From NCBI GenBank assembly GCA_036936605.1, contig JAUPFV010000001.1, positions 213,697,138 through 213,761,137 of the forward strand: 64,000 nt of DNA, in the 5' to 3' direction. Position numbers and translations under genes: made by a program. The notes beneath the pieces are model-generated. The model was given only the letters and a program-made list of their open reading frames with translations, did not search any database and was not told where the DNA came from. Numbering within the stretch: position 1 is the stretch's first letter; the number at the start of each line of letters is the position of its first letter. The stretch is from Limnanthes douglasii subsp. nivea (lineage: Eukaryota; Streptophyta; Magnoliopsida; Brassicales; Limnanthaceae). Positions 24,601 through 34,194 of this stretch are shown piece by piece.

Positions 24601-24642
24601 AGCGTCTTCCTTAGACTTCCCAACAATATCCATCGGGTCCAT
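21615..24642 (-). CDS. DR1: DR1 / NC2 beta, transcription repressor subunit (5 coding exons)
   Basis: Exons on the minus strand: 24588-24642, 23597-23686, 22706-22800, 22092-22160 and 21615-21770 (55+90+95+69+156 bp). Together they give 154 residues and a TAG stop, with all introns GT..AG and phases consistent. The protein starts MDPMDIVGKSKEDASLPK and has an H2B-like histone fold over roughly residues 16-95, including KEMLPPDVRVARDAQDLL, CCVEFINLVSSESNEVC and KRTIAPEHVLKALQVLGFG. An E/Q/A-rich tail follows, with EEEAAAEQQRMFAEARARM. NC2 beta pairs with NC2 alpha, binds TBP on promoter DNA and blocks preinitiation-complex assembly in the nucleus. The length matches plant DR1. It has a 5'UTR intron and a tandem NAG acceptor at exon 5, both listed separately. 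Confidence 0.95.
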
Positions 24643-24649
24643 TTTTTAA

Positions 24650-24743
24650 CTACAGAACATAAGACGAAAGTCAGAAATTGAAAACGAAGATCGTCGATAG
24701 AAAATACCACATGCAGAGAGATTGATTTGATAAGAAAACTCAC
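24650..24743 (-). other. DR1: 5'UTR intron of DR1
   Basis: On the minus strand the donor reads CTCG then GTGAGT at 24743. The acceptor TTCTGTAG ends at 24650, only seven bases before the ATG. The length is 94 bp. Leader introns next to the start codon often raise expression in plants. The call is from splice signals only. Confidence 0.65.
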
Positions 24744-25667
24744 CGAGTTAACTGAGTCAAAATGAGAACCTAAAAAGGGGAAAGACGAGCCCCAATTCAA
24801 AAATCAGAGCACCCGAGACGGTAAATCGGAGAATCAGCAATTATTTAACGATCTAGAGTTTAGAGGCGAATTGAAGAAGGAAGGCATGGTTGATTTAAAG
24901 GGACTTTTATCGAAGGATAAGAGAACGAAAGCACTCAATCGTAGTCTGGTTAGGGCAAGAAACAAAACACGCGCGTCAGTTTTGATGTTTCACACGCGAA
25001 AGGTAGAGCGCGTAATGTGTTGGTATATGAATAAGCGGACCCGTTATCGGAGGATGGGACTGGGTCAGACAGTTGGAGAGTGTTGTCCGCTTTCTGTGGT
25101 GGCGCGTTTGAATGTTAAAGAATATTTGTATTTTGCTCTATACTATTTAACGGTGCTAGCTTATCTTAAAAATAACCCAAAAATAACTTAGAGAAAGAAT
25201 TAGACATCTGCAAGTAAATAATCAAAATTATATTAATAACGATTTAATGAGTTCAGCATGAAAAAGTATAAAACGATAAATGGAGTCTTTGATTTATTCG
25301 ACTAATTACCACGTAATTTTTTATTTATTAATAGGGGTTTAATATTTTTTTGTTTATCCTATTAATAAAAAAATTCTTTTCATTTGTATGGTCAGAGCTT
25401 TGTCCGATTTTTAGACCGATTTAAATGGAAAAAATAATTGTTTGTACTGGAATCCGGGGCACGAATTCAATACGAGATATAGGATTTTGAGTTTTCAAAA
25501 TATAAACGGTGTCGATAAAATTTAATAGAATACACGTATATCCTTGAGAATGTCTAAGTTAATAAATCTTTATTATCCCTTGGTAAGCCCTTGTAACTTT
25601 TATCGAAAAAGAGGATTTTTAGCAAAAATATATTTGAACTCTGATCAGTACTAAAAGACCTCTACTA
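24744..25667. other. DR1 upstream region and AT-rich spacer
   Basis: 24744-24870 is likely DR1 leader. 24870-25110 is locally GC-richer, as expected near a housekeeping promoter. An open frame on the plus strand at 24871-25191 crosses this promoter and has no family features. From 25200 to 25667 nothing recognisable is seen. Confidence 0.5.
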
Positions 25668-26021
25668 AAAGAATATGTTCAGTCTGACCAGTGTGTTTTG
25701 CATGCAACTACGGCAGAACAATATGTCACTATGGAGATACCAAAAGAATTCATAACCCGGTGGAAAGAAGAAGGATACACGCATCTCCACCTCGGAGCTG
25801 TCCGGGTAGTCCTAACACACCATGGGAGAAAAGGATTGTCGGTCACGACAAGACTCGTTTTATTGGATATAATGTTCTTACAGTACCAACACGCGGTCAT
25901 AGGCACGATACTTACTACCCTTCATGCTGGAAGTGCAGTTCTGACGTTCTTCCCAAATTTAAATCTGTCACTTCGATACCCAAACCATCTCGTGCTACAG
26001 TACAGAATAGTTCATTACTAG
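25668..26021 (+). pseudogene. endogenous caulimovirid movement-protein fragment
   Basis: One open stretch of about 117 codons, without its own ATG, resembles the movement-protein domain of plant pararetroviruses integrated in many plant genomes. Recognisable pieces include IPKEFITRWKEEGYTHLHLG, VLTHHGRKGLSVTTRLVLLD, FLQYQHAVIGTILTTLHAGS and LTFFPNLNLSL. In a virus this domain mediates passage through plasmodesmata. Here it is an isolated fragment: no capsid, protease or RT of viral type was found next to it, and the frame closes at 26021. Florendovirus-like origin is a guess from the look of the domain. Confidence 0.65.
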
Positions 26022-26690
26022 AACAATGCATGACAATTTTCGGATTTCGGATATCTTATTTGCAGACACAACGAAAAAGTTTGATCGAGAGCCAAACGGT
26101 GTCGATTTTTTCTGAATTTTGAGCAACCTGTTCGAGACATCTATGGATACAATCTGACCAATTGGGTTGTGATTTGGTGCTACAATTTGGGAGAAATCCT
26201 TGTTAGAACATTGAAGTGTTTTTGTTGGTATTACATGTTTGATTTTACACATAAATTAATTGTATATATGAGTTTGAATTTGGATTTTGTTTGGATTTAA
26301 GTTTGGGTTTCGTTTTGGTTTTGGATTTGGATTTGATTGAGACTTCGATTTGAATTTCATCTTGGATTTGGATTTCGATTAAGATTTTGAACTTGGACCT
26401 CCTTTGATTCTGATTATGAAATTTGAGCTTAATTAAGATTTTGATTTTATTTTTGATTTGGGTTTGATTTTGATTTGAGTTTGGATTTGATTTAACTTTG
26501 GATTTTGATTTGGTTATGATTTTGGATCTCGATTTTGATTTCAATTGGATTTGATTTTTTATTTGGATTTGGTTTTCTAGTTGACTTTGGTTTTCGATTT
26601 GGATTTAAATTAGTAGCTCTCTATTGTTTGATTTTGTTCGATTATAGATAATGGATTTCTATTACAAATATGATAGAAAAATATGACTTT
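26022..26690. repeat. spacer with a degenerate GGATTT-type simple repeat
   Basis: From about 26262 to 26610 the plus strand is a strongly strand-biased mix of GGATTT, GGTTTT and GATTTT words, with almost no C. The minus-strand lysine/asparagine-rich open frame at 26245-26544 is a translation of this repeat and not a gene. The flanks hold nothing recognisable. Confidence 0.6.
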
Positions 26691-28139
26691 ATACATTACC
26701 ACTTTTGTTTTGAATCTTGATTTGGTTAGCCAATTGTCTAAATCTGGTTATTATGTATTATTTTCTAATTATTTTTCTGTTATACAAAATCAAAATACTT
26801 AGAGAGTAATCAGGACAAGATGTAAAATATGAGAACTCTATATTTTAGGAGAACTTAAAGTAACTGATAAAAATGTCAATGGTGTTTATAATTGGAAAAA
26901 AATTATATGTGTCGATTTGTCTTCATTTTGTTTAAGTCATTTGTCGTCTGAGTTTTATATTTGGCATTATCGTTTGAGACATTCATATGCGTCACGTTTG
27001 AAATTGTTAGTCTTTACAAGTGATTTAAGTCAGTTAAACACTTATTATATACTGGATTGTAGTAGTTGTAAATTGGTAAAAAATATACTTTACCATTTAA
27101 TCAAAGTGTAATTTCTTATATTGCTCTTTTTTATATTATTCATTATGTGTCTTGGGTCCATCTCATATCTTCACAACGGGTGTTTCATCCTGTTATGTAT
27201 CTTCAAATGATAATTATACTCAATACACGTGGATTTATCTTATGAAACGAATGTCAGATTTCCTTGGAATTTGTAGAGAATTTAGAGCACTCGTTAAGAC
27301 TCAACATTTTGTTGTGATAAAACGTTTTATGGGTGAATTACATGGTGAAAATACCTCTAATAATTTCAATCAATTACTTGCATTCAATGATATTATACAC
27401 CAGTCATCTTGTACCGATATCCCTCAACAAAATGGTGTTGTAGAAGGAAAACATCGTCACTTTATTGGGACTACTCGTTCTTTTTTTTTTATCATTTAAG
27501 TTTCAATTTTTTTACGAAGAATAAACTATGAATGTTGTTTATATGATTAATATAATTCTCATTGTTCATAATGCAGGGATGTCTTTTGTTCAAAAGTTAT
27601 ACGAACAACTTCCAGATTATTATTCCTTACGAGTTTTTTTATATACATATTTTGTTATTCCTCCTCATGTTGAATGCAACAAATTAGATCATAAAACAGA
27701 TATATGTGTTTTTCTAGGTTATGGTAATACACATAAAGGTTATCATTGTTATGATACCATCAGTCATAAGTTATATGTATCTCATCATGTTAGATTTCTT
27801 AAGCATATCTCACTTTATTTAATTTTGGAAAATAACATGATGTAACAAATATAGACCTTCAGGTCATTGATTATCTTGGAACTAATAGTGATGCATCTAC
27901 TGATATTAATTTACCAACTCGTGAAACATCTATAACAATTTATATTACTTATGCTTCATCAATGCATACAAATATTGATATTACTTTTGGTCTATTAATA
28001 TTTGAGTCAGCTCATTCCTCTCATAGAAAAACATATTCTTCATTTCTCATGACATCTACTCGTACAAGTAAGTATATTAAATAACCAGACTTCGCTTATT
28101 CTTATTAATCAGTTTTTTTTGCTTTCTTCCATAGCAAAC

Positions 28140-28858
28140 ATACATGATTTATATGAACCTCAGTTGTTTAAAGGAGTTGTTTGTGGTCCTCGTTGGTAAA
28201 ATGTTATGGTTGAAGAGTTTATTGCTCTTTATCAAACTCATACATGATATATGCTTGAATATTCACCCGTTAAGCATATAATTGGTTCTCATTGGGTTTT
28301 TAAAATCAAAACAAAGTCTGACGGGTCCGTTGAAATATATAAGGCTCGTCTAGTAGCAAAAAGATATTCGTAAAAATATGGTATGAATTACAAGGAGAGT
28401 TTTGCCTTAGTGGAAAAAATGATGTCACTTCATACTCTTATTGTATTTGTATTTGTTCGTCAGTGGAAGATCTTTGAACTGTATGTTAAAAATACGTTTC
28501 TAAATGATGATTTTTGTGATAAGTTTTACATGAATCCTTCATCTTGTATTCCTCATCATCCATATGCAATTTTGTAACTTATGAACGCTTTATATGGTCC
28601 AAACAAGTTCATCGTGATTGGTTTGAGAAATTTTATACAGTTATTACTTCACTTGGTTTTCATGCTAGTAATCACGATTCAATTTTACTTAGTAGGTGTA
28701 CGAGTGTGTGCCAGGTTATTGTATCTATATATGTAGATGATATGATCATGATAGGTGATGATATTAATGACATTGAGACACTAAAACATGGTTTGGCTCA
28801 TCGGTTTGCGATGAAAGATTTAGGATTGTTATTGTTTTTATGCATTAATGTGGCTTAG
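28140..28858 (+). pseudogene. copia B reverse transcriptase relic
   Basis: IIGSHWVFKIKTKSDGSVE and KARLVAKRYS open the domain. FELYVKNTFLN and FYMNPSS follow. A frameshift near 28570 leads into a piece with the catalytic box VSIYVDDMIMIGDD and FAMKDLG. These are standard copia RT blocks in order. Stops occur after GPRW and after AKRYS, so no enzyme can be made. Confidence 0.75.
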
Positions 28859-28885
28859 TCTCATAAAGGTTATATAATTTCTCAA

Positions 28886-28908
28886 TATATATATATATAT
28901 ATATATAT
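28886..28908. repeat. (TA)n microsatellite
   Basis: An uninterrupted run of AT dinucleotides in the copia B coding remains, just after the RT relic. Confidence 0.85.
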
Positions 28909-29760
28909 GATATATTTGAGTGAGTGGAAATTTTGATAATATGACGGCATACACCCCTCTTGAAACCAATGTCTGATATTCTCTAAATTGTGGTGTTCAT
29001 TTATCAAACCCGACTATATATCGTACTTTTATGGAGAGCTTGGTTTGTCTTACAGTTACTCAGTCAGATATAACTCATATTGTTCACGTGGTTATTTAGT
29101 TTGTTATTTATCATATTTTTGTCAATTAGGAAGCTGTTCTTCGTATATTGGCATATACTCGTGACACTCGACTCTATAGTATTTTATTTCCGTTCACTTA
29201 TTCAATTGAACTACGTGCATATAGTGATTCTATTTAAGATAATGATCCTCATAACCATTAATATACTACTATTTTTGGGTTATTCTTAGAGATGTATTAA
29301 TCTAATTGAAAAGTAAGAAATAAGATGTTGTTTATGGATCATCTACTAATGCTCCAAAATGTGTTATGGCCTTGCGTACATGTGAGATTATTTGAGTAAG
29401 ATGACGTCTTACAGATATGCAGGTTAACATTGTTAAGCTCGTTTTCTTACATTATGGTAACAAAAGCGCCCTACATATTAAAAGGATCTTTAAAATTGAT
29501 TGTCACTTCACTCGTTATCACACTTGGCTCTGCACCATCTCGTTTTCCCATGTGTTCCATCAATTATGTCTGTTGTTGATATCTTTACGAATGATCAGTC
29601 GAAATCGTGGTTTCGTTTTCGTTGTGACAAACTCTCAATGCTTATTATTGTTGCATTGTAAGTTTGATGGATGATGTTAGTATTATGGATATTAGTCTGA
29701 TTATCTCATATGTTTTATCAATAAATAGTGGCTTAAACTCTATCTACTATCATTTTATTC

Positions 29761-30164
29761 CGTTTTATTCTAATTAATAAAATTTTAACTTCTTTTTATT
29801 TATTTTACATAAATTAATATAAAAAATACAAAAATAAATTATAAAATGAAACTATTTTTTGAAAATCTAATGATATTAATAGGAGTGCTTATTTTCATAT
29901 TAAATTTCAATAGATGATTCTATGTTATTAAATTATGCTAAATATATAGAGAAAGTAAATTAGCTATACTCTTAAAACTTTTTATCACCCTAAACACTTA
30001 TTTATTTGGTTTTCAATGGCAAAACTAATATCATCGATCAGTAAAAATTTCAATAGATGATTTTATTTGGTTTTCAATGGTCTTTGAGCCCACCACCATT
30101 ACTATATAAAGCAATGTATCCTTTTTTGGAAAAAATGAATAATTATTACTTTATTACTACTTTT
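29761..30164. other. non-coding DNA left of element E1
   Basis: AT-rich, with no coding potential. It contains a short local duplication (ATTTCAATAGATGATT near 29907 and 30048). The last 80 bases contain ACTATATAAAGCA, which loosely resembles the TATA region of the E3 LTR (about 43570), too weak to call. Confidence 0.45.
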
Positions 30165-30530
30165 TTATGTGGTTTATTTCAGTCTGAGGGTAATTTTGTA
30201 AAGTGTTGTGGGTGTTTTGGGGAATTTAATGTTTAGAGTAGAGAGTAGTGAGATAATTAAGTTGTGTGCTAGCATTAAACTCTGATTACCCTCATTAATG
30301 AAAGTGGTTGAGGTATTTATACTTAATTATTGACCCATGGGCCTATTGGGTCGGGTAGTGAAGTCAGGTCAAGTTTAAGGAACCATTAGTAATTAAGCAT
30401 AAAGTGACCAACATCTAACTTAGTCATCATCTATTACGTTTGTCCTGTTTGCTTTTTATAACAGTGGTTATGGTCCGAACTGCCCATCAGATTAAGTCAG
30501 TACTCAGCAGCTAAAATATCTGATCTCATC
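30165..30530 (-). repeat. E1 3' LTR
   Basis: It matches 39888-40253 over its full length (TGTGGTTTATTTCAG... to ...CTGATCTCATC). The exact ends are uncertain by two or three bases, because the TG start in plus-strand reading is preceded by a T run. Confidence 0.85.
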
Positions 30531-30876
30531 GAGTAGCCCTCTTAGGTCTTTTAAAGAACCTTTGGAAAAACGAACTCTTAAAAATAAATATCAACATTCT
30601 CTGATCTGTTGTTGTGTCCGAACTGTAAATTGTTCCCTCAAGAGTGACTTTGTTCAAATTTTGGTGGAACTGATTTTTCAGTTCAAGATTCTAAGAGTTT
30701 TTTTCCAATCGTGGGACATGTCTCAGACTATGGTTTGACCTCTGAGCCATTTTTCTCCTAAATTCTTGTACTTACTAGGCTAGAAAGTTACTTAGGCTTT
30801 AACTCCCATACTTTGCAGATTTTAATCATTACTCAGATTGTTTTACCTTCTCCTAGGTAACTGCCATTTTCACCGC

Positions 30877-30886
30877 TATATATAAA
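30877..30886 (+). promoter_or_regulatory. TATA box of the E1 antisense gene
   Basis: TATATATAAA stands about 98 bases before the ATG at 30977. The homologous stretch in E4 has ATATATAAAT about 103 bases before its ATG at 59175. The two regions are otherwise diverged, so the shared spacing supports a real promoter. Confidence 0.55.
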
Positions 30887-30976
30887 TGTTCTTACTGTTT
30901 CATTGTCTTAAAAAATTAAAAGCATTTCTAGTGAGATAAAGCTCAGTATACCTTCAAATTTGTGTTCAAGTCATAT

Positions 30977-33660
30977 ATGTTCACAGCCAGAAACGCTCTA
31001 GTAAAAGGAGGTTGGTTAAACTTGTCTGAGTTAGAGCAAGCGAGAAAAATTGCAAGAGACGAATGAATTGCTGATGGTCTCCATGTTTCTCCTGGTGAAG
31101 AAACTAATCAATCACTAACAAATACAGACCAAGGTTCATCGTCCTAAAAAGCACCCAAGGTTAGAAAAGTACTATTTGTTTCTAGCTTTTCTCCTCTTCC
31201 ATCAGGGTCCTCTGTCCAGAGTCCCAAAATCCTCTCCCTAAGGAGAAAGCCGTATCTAACATTAGAAAACCATCGCCTTTTATTGCAGTGGGTTCAGATA
31301 CAAAGAAGTCTCCAGAGAAATTAACCACATATCGAGTCACCTGTCAATCCGAATCGAATCCACTCATACTTCTTCAAAACCTCCAGTTTTGAGGTAGTAA
31401 AACCTGTGCTAAAAACCAAACCATCTGGACAGCAACCCCTAGCAGAAGCCAGACCATCTGAAATACCATCCAAACAGCCATCCGAAAAGCCTTCCACTGT
31501 AATGGAAGAAAACATGGATGGCAGTTTAGATGAAGGGAAATACTAAAGTAGGTTTGACTCATCTAGATGCGCTTTCGGAGAGTCTGGGGCCAAACTTTAA
31601 GAAAGTTAGTGTGAAGCATTTGTTGTCCCTTCAAAATACAACTTATGTATACACCCACACTACTGAACTGGGTCGTATTCATACTAAGTGGGCAATCCCA
31701 GAGTTTGTGAAGATGAAAATTCCAGTCACCCCATAAACTCTGATGGACTGCAAACCCAAAGAGCTGGTTGTCTATACAGAGGTGCTCAACTGGAGACTCC
31801 GGTTCCCTTTGGATCCAGATATTTTCACGTACTTCCACTTGACCAAGCTGTGTCCCAGCCAGGTGAGCCCCAACGCTTGGTATACCCTACTGGTCTGCAT
31901 CATGGAATCATGGCTATCTAAGATTCCGCTACCAATGGAACAATTTGTTATTGTGACAAACTTGTGTAAGAATCATCACATCCCATTCTACCACTACAAC
32001 ATGGGGAATTACTACAAGGTAGTCAACGATCTTCTAGAGTCAGAAAAGCCATGTAGTACGCAGTTCTTATTCATCAGTGGGGCCTGGCAGAATGGGAAAA
32101 AGATCAAGGTTGACTTAAACCCAAGCCGGCTGACCATTCGCTAAAGAGTATTGGTGAGTTCCTTTTATGTCATCTTTAATCTTTCAAGTATTAAGTTACT
32201 ACTCTGAACTGATTTATATCTTTTCTCAGTGTTTCCGAATGAGCTTTTGAATTATGTAGAGACAGGTCAGGATACTTGTGCGAAACTGAACGCTTGGGCC
32301 TTGGATAAATGGGACAACATTTTCCACAACTGCTTCACATCGGGGAACTTTGTGAGGTCTCATATGTGGAACACCACAGAGAGAAGAGACCTCTCCTGGA
32401 AGTAGCTGACCATCCCTCCTCCCGCAGATGCCATCCTGAGGAGGACAAAGGTTAAAGATGCTAAACTTTACCTACCTTCCAGGTCCAAATCTAACAGTCA
32501 TCTGAACAAGATGAAGAACAAAAGAAAAAAGAAAACCACAACAGACTCACTAAAGGGACCGGTTCAGAGAACCAATGAGGCATTAATGTTGTTTTACTGG
32601 AAGCAGTAGAAGTTACTGTGAAGGAGGCTGGTGGGTCAGACAACCCACCAAATATTTCGAAGAAGGACAAGAAACGTAAGGCCAACAGTGATGAAAAATA
32701 TGCCAATAAGAAGAAAGTTACTATGGGATGAGAGATAATTTTGCATCCTTCTGAAATCCCTCATCCAGCTCCTGCCGATCCTACCTTACAAGAGGAAATT
32801 CCAACCAATCTCTATTCCAAACATGCTACTGGTGATGGTAACGAATAGATAAACCTTAACGCTTTTCAGAACATCAATATGTATTTTAATGATTTGGAAA
32901 AAGATGGTTTCGCGGGGCCTTACCGTCCTCCCAACTCGTTCAACGTTATGACCCACAATGGTGAGACTTACGCGATATCTATCGAGCAAGATACCTCGAG
33001 CCTTACCTTCTTGGGTTACATTCGTCCAGTGCTTGATCTGGAGAGACAAGTGAGAGATCAAATTGACAAACGATCTTCTCAGTGCTCAGCAAAACATAGA
33101 ATTATTGAGGAAGGAAAAAAAGGTTTTAGCTGCCAAACTGCTTGAGTCAGAAAAGGGCAGCAAACAACTCCAAACCAAGTACTTTGATTTGGAGACTGCT
33201 TCCTCAAATGATATCACCGCTTTGAAGGAACAACTAAAAACTAAGGACAATACTATCCAGACTTTTTCCAATGACAGAGTCAAGTTGGAGAATATTGTCC
33301 AAGAGAAGACCGAAGAGAAAGTTGTCTTGGAATGTCAACAAGCTCAAGCAATAGCTGCATGGATAGAGAAGTATGCTAGTGAAGTTAGTGGATTCTCTAG
33401 GGAAGAGGGATACTGGAATTACGTCTGATATGGTCTTACTGTTTCATGAGACCTTTCCTAAGAGGATTCTTGGTCCTTTGTGGAAATATATGGACTATGG
33501 TGATCTTCATTTCCATACAATGGTTGATGATGACGAGCACAACTACTTAAGTTGGATTGATTCCGAAAACGATGAAGAATTGGGTGAGAGTTCAAGTGTT
33601 GAACTCAAAAGTCCCAGAAAAGATGGCGGTGAAGAAAAACTCGAACGGAACAAGCCCTAA
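30977..33660 (+). pseudogene. E1 antisense accessory gene (aORF), intron-containing, broken
   Basis: It is transcribed opposite to gag-pol, between pol and the 3' LTR. It starts MFTARNALVKGGWLNLSELE, the same start as in E4 (MFTARNALVKASWLNLSKLE). After stops, the core at 31743-32144 reads LVVYTEVLNWRLRFPLDPDI, PNAWYTLLVCIMESW, VNDLLES and LFISGAWQNGKK. An intron-like interval (32154-32229) follows, then a coiled-coil stretch (33063-33428) and an acidic C-terminal part ending at 33660. The core resembles the plant family annotated as putative gypsy type transposon (Transposase_28), known from antisense ORFs of Tat elements such as Grande and Retand. No enzymatic function is known. Confidence 0.72.
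32154..32229 (+). other. predicted intron in the E1 antisense gene
   Basis: The donor reads TTG then GTGAGT and the acceptor TTTTCTCAG, 76 bp apart, with a T-rich interior. It falls at the same place relative to the protein core as the predicted introns in E2 (53017-53078) and the E5 relic (56571-56631), just after the LFISG..W segment. In E1 and E2 the exon phase is also the same. Confidence 0.65.
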
Positions 33661-34194
33661 GGTTACATTGCGTACGTTTTTCTTGAAAGACTAAAGTCCT
33701 TGGATGACCAAATCATTTTTTTCATTGTTTGTTTAATCTTTACGCTGTAAAACTTTAAAGTCCTTGAATAGTCAAAACATTTTGAATATCAGAGATCGGT
33801 TTTAGTCCGGTCAGATTTTAATATAATATTCATCTTTGTTTAAACTTTGTTTAACTCTATATGGCCAATGTTTAAATAGCCTTCAATATCTCATATGTGT
33901 TGAACAAGAGTAGGAGACATCTTCGACCACATGTGTTTAATAAATGTGATCAAGTGTTCAATATATCCGATCAACTCAAAGACATTCGAGAGTTGGGGTG
34001 TTTAATAAGTGTTCAATATATCCGACCTGAAACAAAATTGTACCAAACTTTTGAAGAAGACATAACATATTATTGAAAAAACCCGGATACCTCATTAACC
34101 TCCCCGCATCACTAGGGTAGGAAATAGTATGCCCCCTAATATTAACATTGATATTTAAAAAGTGAATATTTTACAAAAGAGTTCTATTCTAAGT
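33661..34194. other. E1 spacer between antisense gene and pol
   Basis: Non-coding. It contains repeated words such as AATATATCCGA and GTGTTTAATAA. A CCCCGCATCACTAGGGTAGG segment is also found near the pol end of E4 (about 59532) and, more diverged, in E5 (about 63120). No ordered array is seen here, unlike E2 and E5. Confidence 0.5.

Larger units (their letters stand above)
26690..29760 (+). mobile_element. degraded Ty1/copia retrotransposon (copia B)
   Basis: Successive plus-strand relics follow copia order. A pre-integrase region with a His/His/Cys/Cys finger (FYIWHYRLRHS, then DCSSCKLVK) lies at about 26917-27111. An integrase core with a degraded QNGVVEGKHRH motif is at about 27152-27499, and an integrase C-terminal part at 27528-27845. 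RT lies at about 28150-28860, and RNase H remnants at about 29390-29670. A TGTTAGTATTATGG start at 29675 looks like the beginning of a 3' LTR. The 5' LTR and gag are not recognisable. Frames shift many times. Confidence 0.75.

Noticed and set aside
24871..25191. Plus-strand 106-codon frame opposite the DR1 promoter
   Set aside because: Composition is not gene-like, there is no recognisable family, and it spans the DR1 upstream region.
26245..26544. Lysine/asparagine-rich minus-strand protein
   Set aside because: It is a direct translation of the GGATTT-type simple repeat.
30085..30164. Remains of an E3-type LTR into which E1 inserted (with 40260-40330)
   Set aside because: Only the TATA region and a few words agree; the similarity is too weak.
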